From: Kitasatospora sp. Root107
Lineage (GTDB): Bacteria; Actinomycetota; Actinomycetes; Streptomycetales; Streptomycetaceae
Direction: 5' to 3'
Length of the DNA: 64,000 bases
Assembly (NCBI RefSeq): GCF_001424875.1
Contig: NZ_LMCT01000001.1
Span: forward strand, 424,886-488,885
Under the pieces are notes generated by a model. It saw only the letters and a list, made by a program, of their open reading frames with translations. It was not told where the DNA came from and did not search any database. A program made the position numbers and the translations under genes. Positions 17,754-25,849 of this stretch are shown piece after piece (within the stretch, counting starts at the first letter, position 1; every line of letters starts with the position of its first letter).

Positions 17754-19196
17754 TCAGACCTCGTTCGCCTCGGCCGCCGCACGCGCCGAGTCGGTGCCGG
17801 GGCGCTTGCGCTCCACCCAGCCCTGGATGTTGCGCTGCTGGGCCCGGGCGACCCCGAGCGCACCGGCCGGCACATCGCTGATGATCACCGAACCGGCCGC
17901 CGTGTAGGCGCCGTCCCCGACCGTCACCGGGGCGATGAACATGTTGTCCGAACCCGTGCGGCAGTGGGCCCCGATGGTGGTCCGGTACTTGTTCACACCG
18001 TCGTAGTTGACCGTCACGGAGGCCGCGCCGATGTTGGTGTGCTCACCGATGGTGGCGTCCCCGATGTACGAGAGGTGCGGCACCTTGGCGCCCTCGCCGA
18101 GCTCGGAGTTCTTGATCTCCACGTACGTGCCGACCTTGGCCTTGCGGGCCAGCTTGGCGCCCGGCCGCAGGTAGGCGTACGGGCCGACACCGGCCTGCTC
18201 GCCGATCTCGGCGCCGATCGCCGTGGTGTTGCTCACAGTGGCGCCCGCGCCGACCAGGGTGTCGGTCAGGGTCGAGTTCGGACCGACCTGGCAGCCCTCG
18301 CCCAAGTGGGTGGCGCCGTGCAGCTGGGTGTTCGGCAGCAGCACCGCGTCCGGCTCGTAGGTGACCTGGACGTCGATCCAGGTGGTGGCGGGGTCGACCA
18401 CGGTGACGCCCTCGCGCATGGCCCGCTCGGTCAGCCGGGAGTTCAGGATCCGGCGGGCCTCGGCCAGCTGGACCCGGTCGTTGATGCCCAGGATGTCCCG
18501 GTAGTCGGCGGCCACCACGGCGCCCACCCGGTGGCCCGCGGTCCGGAGGATGCCGAGGGTGTCGGTCAGGTACTCCTCGCCCTGCGAGTTGTCGGTGGTG
18601 ACCTTTGCCAGCGCCTCGGCCAGCAGCTTGGCGTCGAAGGCGAAGACCCCGGAGTTGATCTCGGTGATCGCGCGCTGCTCGGCGGTGGCGTCCTTCTCCT
18701 CGACGATCGCCGCGACCGCGTCCGCGCCGTCCCGCAGGATCCGGCCGTAGCCGGTGGAGTCCGGCACCACGGCGGTCAGCACGGTGACGCCGTTGCCCTG
18801 CCCGGCGTGCGAGGCGACCAGCGCGGCCAGCGTGCCGCCGGTCAGCAGCGGGGCGTCGCCGGTGGTGATCACCACGGTGCCGTTCGGCTCCTCGCCCTCG
18901 GCGGCCAGCGCCGCCAGCGCGGTGCGCACCGCGTGGCCGGTGCCCTTCTGCTCCAGCTGCACGGCCGTCCGCACGCCGGGGTAGTACTCCGCCAGATGGG
19001 CCTGCACCAGCTCACGCTGGTGGCCGACCACCACCAGCAGCCGATCCGGCGTCAACTCCTGGGCGGCGGCCACCGCGTGGCCCACCAGGGTGCGACCGCA
19101 GATCGGGTGCAGCACCTTGGGCAGGCTCTTGGACTTCATCCGAGTCCCGCCGCCGGCGGCGAGCACGATCACGGCAGCAGGGTTGTTGGCACTCAC
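17754..19196 (-). CDS. glmU: Bifunctional GlcNAc-1-P uridylyltransferase / GlcN-1-P acetyltransferase
   Basis: 480 aa from a GTG at 19196 with GGAG upstream. The N-terminal pyrophosphorylase motif is VLAAGGGTRMKSKSLPKVLH, followed by EIISG-like residues EINSGVFAFDAKLL. The C-terminal half is a left-handed beta-helix of hexapeptide repeats, with IGEHTNIGAASVTVNYDG and IGAHCRTGSDN near the acetyltransferase site. It makes UDP-GlcNAc for peptidoglycan and surface glycans, a plausible precursor for the aminosugar operon at 1.9-7.8 kb. tRNA-Gln lies upstream and prs downstream. Confidence 0.96.
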   Translation of the reverse strand: MSANNPAAVIVLAAGGGTRMKSKSLPKVLHPICGRTLVGHAVAAAQELTPDRLLVVVGHQRELVQAHLAEYYPGVRTAVQLEQKGTGHAVRTALAALAAEGEEPNGTVVITTGDAPLLTGGTLAALVASHAGQGNGVTVLTAVVPDSTGYGRILRDGADAVAAIVEEKDATAEQRAITEINSGVFAFDAKLLAEALAKVTTDNSQGEEYLTDTLGILRTAGHRVGAVVAADYRDILGINDRVQLAEARRILNSRLTERAMREGVTVVDPATTWIDVQVTYEPDAVLLPNTQLHGATHLGEGCQVGPNSTLTDTLVGAGATVSNTTAIGAEIGEQAGVGPYAYLRPGAKLARKAKVGTYVEIKNSELGEGAKVPHLSYIGDATIGEHTNIGAASVTVNYDGVNKYRTTIGAHCRTGSDNMFIAPVTVGDGAYTAAGSVIISDVPAGALGVARAQQRNIQGWVERKRPGTDSARAAAEANEV

Positions 19197-19303
19197 GCGG
19201 GAGGCTCCTCGGGTTCGGCGCAGGAAGAGGGGTGTGCCCGAGGTCGTCGGCACTCCGCACGGCCGTCCTCCCGGGCTGCCCAGAGCTTAGCCCGGACAGC
19301 GAG

Positions 19304-19337
19304 CAGCCCCCGGACCGCTACTGCGGTCCGGGGGCTG
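19304..19337 (-). terminator. tRNA-Gln terminator
   Basis: 15-bp perfect arms (19304-19318 and 19323-19337, core AGCCCCCGGACCGC) with a TACT loop, ten bases beyond the tRNA 3' end. Confidence 0.8.
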
Positions 19338-19346
19338 TCGTGGATG

Positions 19347-19417
19347 CTCCCGGAGGAGGATTCGAACCCCCATAAGCTGGACCAAAACCAGCTGTCCTGC
19401 CCTTAGACGATCCGGGA
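19347..19417 (-). tRNA. tRNA-Gln (anticodon TTG)
   Basis: 71 nt on the minus strand. Acceptor arms TCCCGGA/TCCGGGA, discriminator G, anticodon stem GCTGG/CCAGC around the loop TTTTGGT (anticodon UUG), and T arm GGGGG-TTCGAAT-CCTCC. CCA is not encoded. Confidence 0.95.
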
Positions 19418-19541
19418 AGGAGCTGCCGTATGCCGGTCGCCCGGCAATGCGGTCCACAGCCTACGGGGTAAGGGCCCGTACATCCACCACCTTGAGGGGC
19501 CCCTAGCGGCTCACGACACGTCTTCCCAACCGGGGCGGCAG

Positions 19542-19561
19542 AACTTACGATGCCGTAAGTT
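19542..19561 (+). promoter_or_regulatory. Palindromic operator over the desaturase promoter
   Basis: AACTTACG-ATGC-CGTAAGTT is a perfect 8-bp inverted repeat with a 4-bp spacer. It contains a possible -10 (TACGAT, 19546-19551) and sits 37 bp before the desaturase ATG. The size and symmetry suit a TetR-family repressor, and a TetR gene lies directly downstream of the desaturase. Confidence 0.65.
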
Positions 19562-19598
19562 ACGGCTACGTAGGTAGCCCCTTCCCTCAAGGACCCCC

Positions 19599-20561
19599 AT
19601 GACGATCCAGGCCAGCGAAGCGCCTCCCGAGGCCGATGCCATCGCCGCCACCCAGCTCTCCGCCACCCGAGGTGGCGAGAAGCAGGGCCTCGCCGAGCGG
19701 ATCACGCTCGGCCTCTTCATCGGGGTGCCCTTCCTGGCCCTGCTGGCCGTCGTGCCGGTGGTCTGGGGCTGGGGCCTCGGCTGGACCGACCTGGCGATCG
19801 CCACGGTGATGTACTTCGTCGCCTGTCACGGCATCACCGTCGGCTTCCACCGCTACTTCACGCACGGCTCGTTCAAGGCCAAGCGCCCGCTGGTGATCGC
19901 GATGGCGATCGCCGGCAGCCTGGCGATCGAGGGCCCGGTGGTGCGCTGGGTGGCCGACCACCGCAAGCACCACCAGTTCAGCGACAAGGACGGCGACCCG
20001 CACTCGCCGTGGCGCTACGGCGAGTCGGTGCCCGCACTGCTGAAGGGCCTCTGGTGGGCCCACCTCGGCTGGCTCTTCGACGAGGAGCAGACCCCGCAGC
20101 TCAAGTACGCGCCCGACCTGGTGAACGACCCGACCATAAGGATGGTCTCCCGGCTGTTCTGGCTCTGGACCCTGGTCTCGATGCTGATCCCGCCGCTGGT
20201 CGGCGGTCTGGTCTCGATGTCCTGGCAGGGCGCGCTGACCGCCTTCTTCTGGGGCTCACTGGTCCGCGTCGCGCTGCTGCACCACGTCACCTGGTCGATC
20301 AACTCGATCTGCCACGCGATCGGCTCCCGGCCGTTCAAGTCCCGTGACAAGTCCGGCAACGTCTGGTGGCTGGCGGTGCTTTCCTGCGGCGAGTCCTGGC
20401 ACAACCTGCACCACGCCGACCCCACCTCGGCCCGGCACGGCGTGCTGCGCGGCCAGATCGACTCCTCGGCCCGGCTGATCCGCTGGTTCGAACAGGCGGG
20501 CTGGGCGAAGGATGTGCGGTGGCCGGACGCGGAGCGGATCGCCGCCCGCCGCACCGCATGA
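19599..20561 (+). CDS. Fatty-acid (acyl-CoA/phospholipid) delta-9-type desaturase
   Basis: 320 aa integral membrane di-iron desaturase. All three histidine boxes are present: HRYFTH (~84), HRKHHQ (~121) and HNLHH (~268). Hydrophobic segments around residues 35-75, 95-115 and 180-225 give the usual four-helix topology. The enzyme introduces a double bond into a saturated acyl chain and so tunes membrane fluidity. A 20-bp palindrome overlaps its promoter, and the TetR gene begins 26 bp after its stop, which suggests a fluidity- or acyl-CoA-responsive circuit. Confidence 0.93.
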   Translation: MTIQASEAPPEADAIAATQLSATRGGEKQGLAERITLGLFIGVPFLALLAVVPVVWGWGLGWTDLAIATVMYFVACHGITVGFHRYFTHGSFKAKRPLVIAMAIAGSLAIEGPVVRWVADHRKHHQFSDKDGDPHSPWRYGESVPALLKGLWWAHLGWLFDEEQTPQLKYAPDLVNDPTIRMVSRLFWLWTLVSMLIPPLVGGLVSMSWQGALTAFFWGSLVRVALLHHVTWSINSICHAIGSRPFKSRDKSGNVWWLAVLSCGESWHNLHHADPTSARHGVLRGQIDSSARLIRWFEQAGWAKDVRWPDAERIAARRTA

Positions 20562-20587
20562 CCCGACGCCTGCAGCATGATGTAAGG

Positions 20588-21298
20588 GTGAACGGGAGCA
20601 ACGGAGACACCACGGACGGCCGGACCACACGAGCGGAGACCGCCCGTACCCGGTCCGCTGCTCCCGCCCGCCCCACCAAGCCCGGCCGGGTCAGGATGAC
20701 CGGCAAGCAGCGTCGCGAGCAGCTGCTGGACATCGGCCGGACGGTGTTCGCCGAGCGTGGTTACGACGGCACCTCGGTGGAGGAGATCGCCGAACGGGCG
20801 GGCGTCTCCAAGCCGGTGGTCTACGAGCACTTCGGGGGCAAGGAGGGGCTGTACGCGGTCGTGGTCGACCGGGAGATGCAGCTCCTCCTCGACATGGTCA
20901 CCGGCGCGCTCACCGGCGGGCACTCCCGCGAGCTGCTGGAGCAGGCCGCCTTCGCGCTGATGGACTACATCGACACCTCGACCGACGGCTTCAAGATCCT
21001 GGTCCGGGACTCCCCGGTGGCCCAGTCCACCGGCAGCTTCGCCTCGCTGATCAGCGACATCGCCACTCAGGTCGAGGACATCCTCGGCCTGGAGTTCAAG
21101 TCCCGCGGCTTCGACGCCCGGCTGGCGCCGATGTACTCGCAGATGCTGGTCGGCATGGTCGCGCTCACCGGCCAGTGGTGGCTGGAGGTCCGCCGGCCCG
21201 GCAAGGCCGAGGTGGCCGCCCACCTGGTGAACCTGGCCTGGCACGGCCTGGAGGGGATGGAGCGGCACCCCAAGCTGGTCGGCGACCGGCAGCTCTGA
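20588..21298 (+). CDS. TetR/AcrR family regulator, probable desaturase repressor
   Basis: 236 aa from a GTG at 20588. The first ~40 residues are a Thr/Arg-rich tail; the HTH is TSVEEIAERAGVSKPVVYEH followed by FGGKEGLY. The ligand-binding part contains GFKILVRDSP and LTGQWWLEVRRPGK. The start is uncertain: no strong ribosome site is seen, and MTGKQRREQLLDIG (from an ATG further in) would keep the whole DNA-binding domain. Its position 26 bp behind the desaturase, whose promoter carries a palindrome, suggests that it controls that gene. Confidence 0.85.
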   Translation: MNGSNGDTTDGRTTRAETARTRSAAPARPTKPGRVRMTGKQRREQLLDIGRTVFAERGYDGTSVEEIAERAGVSKPVVYEHFGGKEGLYAVVVDREMQLLLDMVTGALTGGHSRELLEQAAFALMDYIDTSTDGFKILVRDSPVAQSTGSFASLISDIATQVEDILGLEFKSRGFDARLAPMYSQMLVGMVALTGQWWLEVRRPGKAEVAAHLVNLAWHGLEGMERHPKLVGDRQL

Positions 21299-21339
21299 TT
21301 CCGTAGTGGCGGCTGTGCCCGCGGTGTTCACCGAGGAAG

Positions 21340-21353
21340 TCTTGACGTCAAGA
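21340..21353 (+). promoter_or_regulatory. MarR-type palindrome upstream of the marR-like gene
   Basis: TCTTGACGTCAAGA is a perfect 14-bp palindrome 38 bp before the proposed MarR start. TTGACG within it also resembles a -35. A possible -10, TACACT (21379-21384), lies seven bases before the ATG. The TTGA-core palindrome fits MarR operators, so autoregulation is likely. Confidence 0.6.
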
Positions 21354-21391
21354 GGCTTCATATCGACACACCCGTGGCTACACTGATCCAC

Positions 21392-21886
21392 ATGGAGGAC
21401 GAGGTCGACCGGCTGGTCGCTGCATGGCGCCGTGAGCGCCCCGACCTCGACGTGTCCCCGCTCGAGGTGCTCAGCCGGGTCAGCCGGCTCGCCCGGCACC
21501 TGGACCGGGCCCGCCGCACCGCCTTCGCCGAGCACGGCCTGGAGCCGTGGGAGTTCGACGTGCTGACCGCCCTGCGGCGGGCCGGCTCCCCGTACCAGCT
21601 CTCCCCCGGCCAGCTCCTCACCCAGACCCTGGTCACCTCGGGCACCATGACCAACCGGATCGACCGGCTCACCGGCAAGGGCCTGGTCAAGCGGCTGCCC
21701 GACCCCGACGACCGGCGCGGGGTCCTGGTCCGGCTGACCGAGGACGGCCGCGACCGCGCCGACGAGGCACTGGCCGGCCTGCTGGCCCACGAACGGGCCC
21801 TGCTCGCCGAGCTGACGGGCCACCAGCAGACCGAACTCGCGAGTCTGCTCCGCCAGTTGGTCACACCGTTCGACCGCGCCGGTTAG
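21392..21886 (+). CDS. MarR family transcriptional regulator
   Basis: 164 aa. The winged HTH reads LSPGQLLTQTLVTSGTMTNR, then IDRLTGKGLVKRLPDPDDRR and GVLVRLTEDGRD (the wing). The ATG at 21392 was chosen over a GTG six codons upstream because TACACT, a fair -10, lies seven bases before it, giving a leaderless transcript. No partner enzyme is adjacent; the next gene is convergent across a palindromic repeat. Ligand unknown; PecS/HucR-like members respond to phenolic compounds. Confidence 0.87.
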   Translation: MEDEVDRLVAAWRRERPDLDVSPLEVLSRVSRLARHLDRARRTAFAEHGLEPWEFDVLTALRRAGSPYQLSPGQLLTQTLVTSGTMTNRIDRLTGKGLVKRLPDPDDRRGVLVRLTEDGRDRADEALAGLLAHERALLAELTGHQQTELASLLRQLVTPFDRAG

Positions 21887-21896
21887 CTCAGCGCCG

Positions 21897-22036
21897 GGCA
21901 TCAGCCATCAGGGGCTCGGGGAACTGCGACGCCGACCTCAGGAGCGTTCAACGTACGTACCGGGTCAGGCACTTTCGCACTGTGCCCCACCAGCCACGAA
22001 CCGTCGCAGTTCCCCGAGCCCCTGATGGCTGATGCC
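21897..22036. repeat. Dispersed palindromic repeat, copy A
   Basis: Perfect 34-bp terminal inverted repeats (21897-21930 and 22003-22036; arms contain GGGGCTCGGGGAACTGCGAC) enclose ~72 bp. The core contains CCTGAC(C)-type sequence GGTCAGGCACTTTCGCAC. It fills the gap between the convergent MarR and CapD-like genes. Copies B and C lie at 39501 and 57411; A is in the opposite orientation to both. Confidence 0.9.
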
Positions 22037-22042
22037 GGTTGC

Positions 22043-23578
22043 CTAGAAGCCGTCCGGGTAGGGGCTGCTGAGGGCCGGGACGGGTTGGGCTTCGGGGGTG
22101 CGGTAGCCCGGGAGGAGTTCGGCGAGGCGGCGGCGGACTTCGGCGTCGGAGTTGCCCGCTGCGGCCTGGTAGAGGCCGGTCAGGCCGCCGGCCAGGTCCT
22201 CGGGGCCGGCCGAGTGGTCGGCGACGGTGGCGTAGATCCGGGCGTGTGCGGTGGGGAGACGTACCTCGCCCTCGGAGAACAGGGCCTCGTTGAGCTTCTC
22301 CCCCGCGCGCAGGCCGGTGTACCGGATCTCCACCTCCTCCGCCTCCAGCTGCACCTGCCGGGCGAAGTTGTGCACCAGGTCGACGATCCGCACCGGCTCG
22401 CCCATGTCCAGCACGAAGACCTCCCCGCCGTGCGCCATCCGCCCGGCCTCCAGCACCAGGCCGACCGCCTCCTCGATGGTCATGAAGAACCGGGTCACAT
22501 CGGGGTGAGTGACCGTCACCGGGCTTCCGCTGCGCAGCTGTTCGGCCAGTACGGACAGCAGCGAGCCCCGCGAGCCGAGCACGTTGCCGAACCGGACCGC
22601 CGAGAAGACCCCGGTGCCGAGGTTGCGGGCGTCCCGGGCGTTGGCCTGCACGATCAGCTCGGCCAGCCGCTTGCTGGCACCGAGCACCGAGGTCGGGTCG
22701 GCCGCCTTGTCGGTGGAGATCAGCACGAACCGCTCGACGCCGGTGGCCAGCGCCGCCTCGACCAGGTTGTCGGTGCCAAGCACGTTGGACTTCACCGCCT
22801 CGGAGGGGTGGCGCTCCAGCAGCGGGAGGTGCTTGTGGGCGGCGGCGTGGAAGACCACCTCGGGCTTGAGGTCGCGGAAGATCTGCTGGATTCTCGGCCG
22901 GTCCCGGATGTCGGCGATCACCAGCGAGTCGTCGGTGAGCAACGCCTCGCCCCAGATGTCCAGTTGGAGCCGGTGCAGGTTGGACTCGTCGTGGTCGAGC
23001 ATGTACAGCTCGGCCGGGCCGAAGGCGTGCAGCTGGCGGCAGAGCTCGCTGCCGATCGAACCGCCCGCGCCGGTGACCAGCACCCGGCGGCCCTCGATCA
23101 CGGCCCGGACGTCCGAGGAGACCACATGCACCTCGTGCCGGCCGATCAGTCGGTTGACGTCCAGGCTGCGCAGGTCGGAGCCGACCACCTCGCGGCGGAG
23201 CGCGGACAGGAAGGACGGCAGGTAGCGGACCGAGGCACCGGCCGCCGCCGCGGCGGTGGCGAGCTGGCGGACCCGCTGGTGGGCCAGTCCGGGGATGGCC
23301 AGCACCACCACCTGGGCCCGGTGCCGGACGGCGAGTTCGGTCAGTTCGGCGAGCGTGCCGAGCACCGGTGCGCCGCTGACCAGCTGACCGGCCTTCAGCG
23401 GATCGTCGTCCAGCAGTCCGACCGGGAGCAGCCCGAAGTCGGGCGTCCGATCGAGGTCGCGGACCAGTGCGGTGCCGGCCGAACCGGCTCCGACCACGAT
23501 CGTCCGCAGACCCGAACCGCCCTCCTGGAGTGGATGGTTGGCCGGATTCAGGCGTGCGGCATTGTTGTACGGCGACAT
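22043..23578 (-). CDS. CapD/FlaA1/PglF-like nucleotide-sugar 4,6-dehydratase, soluble form
   Basis: 511 aa. An N-terminal Rossmann-like region (LRTIVVGAGSAGTALVRDLD, ~24) is followed by the catalytic SDR domain with VLVTGAGGSIGSELCRQL near residue 167. The PglF/CapD site STDKAADPTSVLGASKR is present, with Leu where classical SDRs have the catalytic Tyr, as is usual in this branch. RFGNVLGSRGS and THPDVTRFFMTIEEA are also diagnostic. Unlike PglF, I see no N-terminal membrane helices. It would convert UDP-GlcNAc to the 4-keto-6-deoxy sugar. No glycosyltransferase is adjacent. Confidence 0.85.
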   Translation of the reverse strand: MSPYNNAARLNPANHPLQEGGSGLRTIVVGAGSAGTALVRDLDRTPDFGLLPVGLLDDDPLKAGQLVSGAPVLGTLAELTELAVRHRAQVVVLAIPGLAHQRVRQLATAAAAAGASVRYLPSFLSALRREVVGSDLRSLDVNRLIGRHEVHVVSSDVRAVIEGRRVLVTGAGGSIGSELCRQLHAFGPAELYMLDHDESNLHRLQLDIWGEALLTDDSLVIADIRDRPRIQQIFRDLKPEVVFHAAAHKHLPLLERHPSEAVKSNVLGTDNLVEAALATGVERFVLISTDKAADPTSVLGASKRLAELIVQANARDARNLGTGVFSAVRFGNVLGSRGSLLSVLAEQLRSGSPVTVTHPDVTRFFMTIEEAVGLVLEAGRMAHGGEVFVLDMGEPVRIVDLVHNFARQVQLEAEEVEIRYTGLRAGEKLNEALFSEGEVRLPTAHARIYATVADHSAGPEDLAGGLTGLYQAAAGNSDAEVRRRLAELLPGYRTPEAQPVPALSSPYPDGF

Positions 23579-23633
23579 GTGTCCTCCGAATTCCCTGACC
23601 TGACGATGTCGGTACCTGGGCTTGGGGGGCTGG

Positions 23634-24497
23634 TCAGCCGGCGCCGGGGCCCGTGGCGACGGTTGGGGTGGTGCGCGGGGTGGGTGGGGCGGCCTGTTCG
23701 GAGGGGCTGACGCCCGCCCGCCGGGCCACCGCGACGGCGGCGAGGGTGGAGTGCACCCCCAACTTGCCGAGCACGTTCTGCATATGGGTGCGGACGGTGT
23801 GCGGGGAGAGGTAGAGCCGCTCTGCCACGGCCTGCCGGCCGAGCCCGGCGACCATGCAGCGGAGCACCTCCTCCTCCCGGGGGGTGAGGCTCTCCACCAG
23901 CCGTTCGCTCTCCGTCCGGTCGCGCCGGGCGGCGGTCAACTCTCGTACCACTCCGGTGAGCAGGGCGGGTGGCAGGTGGGTCTCGTCGCGCAGGACGCCG
24001 CGGATCACGGCCATCAGGCGCGGCAGCGAGCTGTCCTTGGCGACCCAGCCGCAGGCGCCGGCCTGCAGGGCCCGGACGGCCCGGCGCGGGTCGTCCTCGC
24101 GGGCCAGCACCACGGCGCGCAGTTCTGGATAGGTCCGGCAGGCCCTGGCCAGCAGTGGCAGGCCGTCGGCGACCGGCCCCGCCGGTGGCCTGAGCGGACC
24201 TGCGGGCAGTAGTACGGGCGGCCTCCTGGGTGCCGGTGCGCGGCCGAACTGCCCTTCCGGCTCGGCTGGTTGACGGGGCCGACGGAGGACGGCGGTGCCC
24301 GCGGGGCCCAGGTCGGCGTCGATCAGGATCACGTCGAAGGCCCGCCCTTCGGCGGCGGCCCGCTCCAGGGCGTGCTCGGCTCCGGCCGCGCTCCCGGCCA
24401 CGCCGACCTCGACGTCCGCCTCGGCGGCCAGGGTGGCCGCCAGCGCCTCGGCAAAGATCCGGTGGTCGTCGACCACCAGGACGCGAACCCGTCCCAT
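23634..24497 (-). CDS. LuxR/NarL-type response regulator with interrupted receiver
   Basis: 287 aa. The receiver begins VRVLVVDDHRIFAEAL; the phospho-acceptor is in VILIDADLGP, and the lysine is in GWVAKDSS. A Pro/Arg-rich insertion of about 45 residues (roughly 70-115) separates these halves, which is unusual. The C-terminal LuxR HTH is LTPREEEVLRCMVAGLGRQA followed by LSPHTVRTHMQNVLGKLGV. No kinase gene is adjacent; the closest orphan NarL-type kinase in the window is at 10.3-11.5 kb. Targets unknown. Confidence 0.85.
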   Translation of the reverse strand: MGRVRVLVVDDHRIFAEALAATLAAEADVEVGVAGSAAGAEHALERAAAEGRAFDVILIDADLGPAGTAVLRRPRQPAEPEGQFGRAPAPRRPPVLLPAGPLRPPAGPVADGLPLLARACRTYPELRAVVLAREDDPRRAVRALQAGACGWVAKDSSLPRLMAVIRGVLRDETHLPPALLTGVVRELTAARRDRTESERLVESLTPREEEVLRCMVAGLGRQAVAERLYLSPHTVRTHMQNVLGKLGVHSTLAAVAVARRAGVSPSEQAAPPTPRTTPTVATGPGAG

Positions 24498-24673
24498 CGT
24501 CGTTCCCCCCTGCTCGGGTGCCGGCCCCCACCGGCTGCCGGGCGCACTGCGGCGGGCTCGCCCACTTCTGCCCCCCGGTTCCCTGCGGGACTCAGCGTAC
24601 GGAAGCGGGCAGTGAATCGGTGGGGATTTGGTGAAGTTTCGTCATTCACCCCGTAGTTGTCCGGACATGACAG

Positions 24674-24706
24674 CGCCCCGGGCCGACGCAAGGTCGGTCC
24701 GGGGCG
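24674..24706 (-). terminator. gal operon terminator
   Basis: A 14-bp stem (24674-24687 with 24693-24706, one G-U pair, loop GCAAG) lies 13 bp after the galK stop. Confidence 0.8.
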
Positions 24707-24718
24707 AGGTACTGGGAG

Positions 24719-25849
24719 TCAGCTCAGCCGACGCGCTCCGGCGGCCGGGGTGGCGGTGAAGGTGCGCGGGTCGGCGTACCCGGCGGCCTTGAAGGCGCCG
24801 GTCACGGCGGCCGCGATGCCGTCCAGCCGTTCGGCGTCGACCAGGGCGATCACCGAGCCGCCGAAGCCGCCGCCGGTCATCCGGGCGCCGAGCGCACCGG
24901 CCTCGACCGCCGCCGCGACCGCGAGGTCGGTCTCCGGGCAGGAGACCCCGTAGTCGTCCCGGAGCGAGGCGTGCCCGGCGGTCAGCACCGGGCCGAGCCC
25001 GGTCAGGTCGCCCGCGTCCAGCAGCGCGATCGCCTGCTCGACCCGGGCGTCCTCGGTCACCACGTGCCGGACCAGCGGCCGGAGTTCAGCGGGCAGCACG
25101 GCCAGTGCGGCGGGCAGTCCGGCCTGGTCGAGGTCGCGCAGGGCGGGCAGCCCGAGCAGCCCGGCGGCCCGCTCGCAGCCGGCCCGCAGGGCGGCGTACG
25201 CACCGTCGGCCAGGTCGTGCTTGACCCGGGTGTCGATCACCAGCAGGCGCAGGCCCCGGCCCGCCAGGTCGAGCGGGACCTGACGCTGCGCCAGGTCCCG
25301 GGTGTCCAGGAAGAGCGCGCCGCCCTCGGCGCAGCACATCGAGGCCATCTGGTCCATCACACCGCACGGGACGCCGACGAAGGCGTTCTCGGCCCGCTGC
25401 GCGAGGAGCGCCAACGCGGCCGCGTCGAGGTCCAGTTCGTACAGGTCGCGGTAGGCGGTGGCGACCACGCACTCCAGCGAGGCGGAGGAGGACAGGCCCG
25501 CGCCGGTCGGCACGTCGCTGTCGAACCAGAAGTCCGCGCCGCCGACCTGGTGCCCGGCCTCGCGGAGCGCCCAGACCACTGCGGCGGGGTACTTGGCCCA
25601 GCCGTCCACGGAACCGGGGGTCAGCCCGGCGACGTCCAGCTCGGTCACCCTGCCGTCGCCCTGCTCGCTCCACAGCCTCAGCAGGCCGTCGGTGCGCAGC
25701 CGGACGGCCGCCCTGGTGGTGTGCGGCAGGGCGATCGGGAGCACGAACCCGTCGTTGTAGTCGGTGTGCTCGCCGATCAGGTTGACTCGGCCGGGCGCCG
25801 CCCAGACCCCGGTCGGGGCGGCGCCGTGGACGGACTGGAAGTCGGTCAT
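24719..25849 (-). CDS. galK: Galactokinase
   Basis: 376 aa GHMP kinase that phosphorylates galactose with ATP to galactose 1-phosphate. The galactokinase signature [19 protein letters not shown] is near residue 19, the ATP motif is [14 protein letters not shown] (~112), and [13 protein letters not shown] closes the C-terminal motif. It is the last gene of galT-galE-galK (the Leloir pathway) and its ATG overlaps the galE stop (ATGA). Confidence 0.97.
   Translation of the reverse strand: MTDFQSVHGAAPTGVWAAPGRVNLIGEHTDYNDGFVLPIALPHTTRAAVRLRTDGLLRLWSEQGDGRVTELDVAGLTPGSVDGWAKYPAAVVWALREAGHQVGGADFWFDSDVPTGAGLSSSASLECVVATAYRDLYELDLDAAALALLAQRAENAFVGVPCGVMDQMASMCCAEGGALFLDTRDLAQRQVPLDLAGRGLRLLVIDTRVKHDLADGAYAALRAGCERAAGLLGLPALRDLDQAGLPAALAVLPAELRPLVRHVVTEDARVEQAIALLDAGDLTGLGPVLTAGHASLRDDYGVSCPETDLAVAAAVEAGALGARMTGGGFGGSVIALVDAERLDGIAAAVTGAFKAAGYADPRTFTATPAAGARRLS

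Noticed and set aside
22043..23578. CapD-like gene as part of the 1.9-7.8 kb aminosugar operon
   Set aside because: It is 14 kb away with housekeeping genes between; a shared pathway is possible but not supported by linkage.
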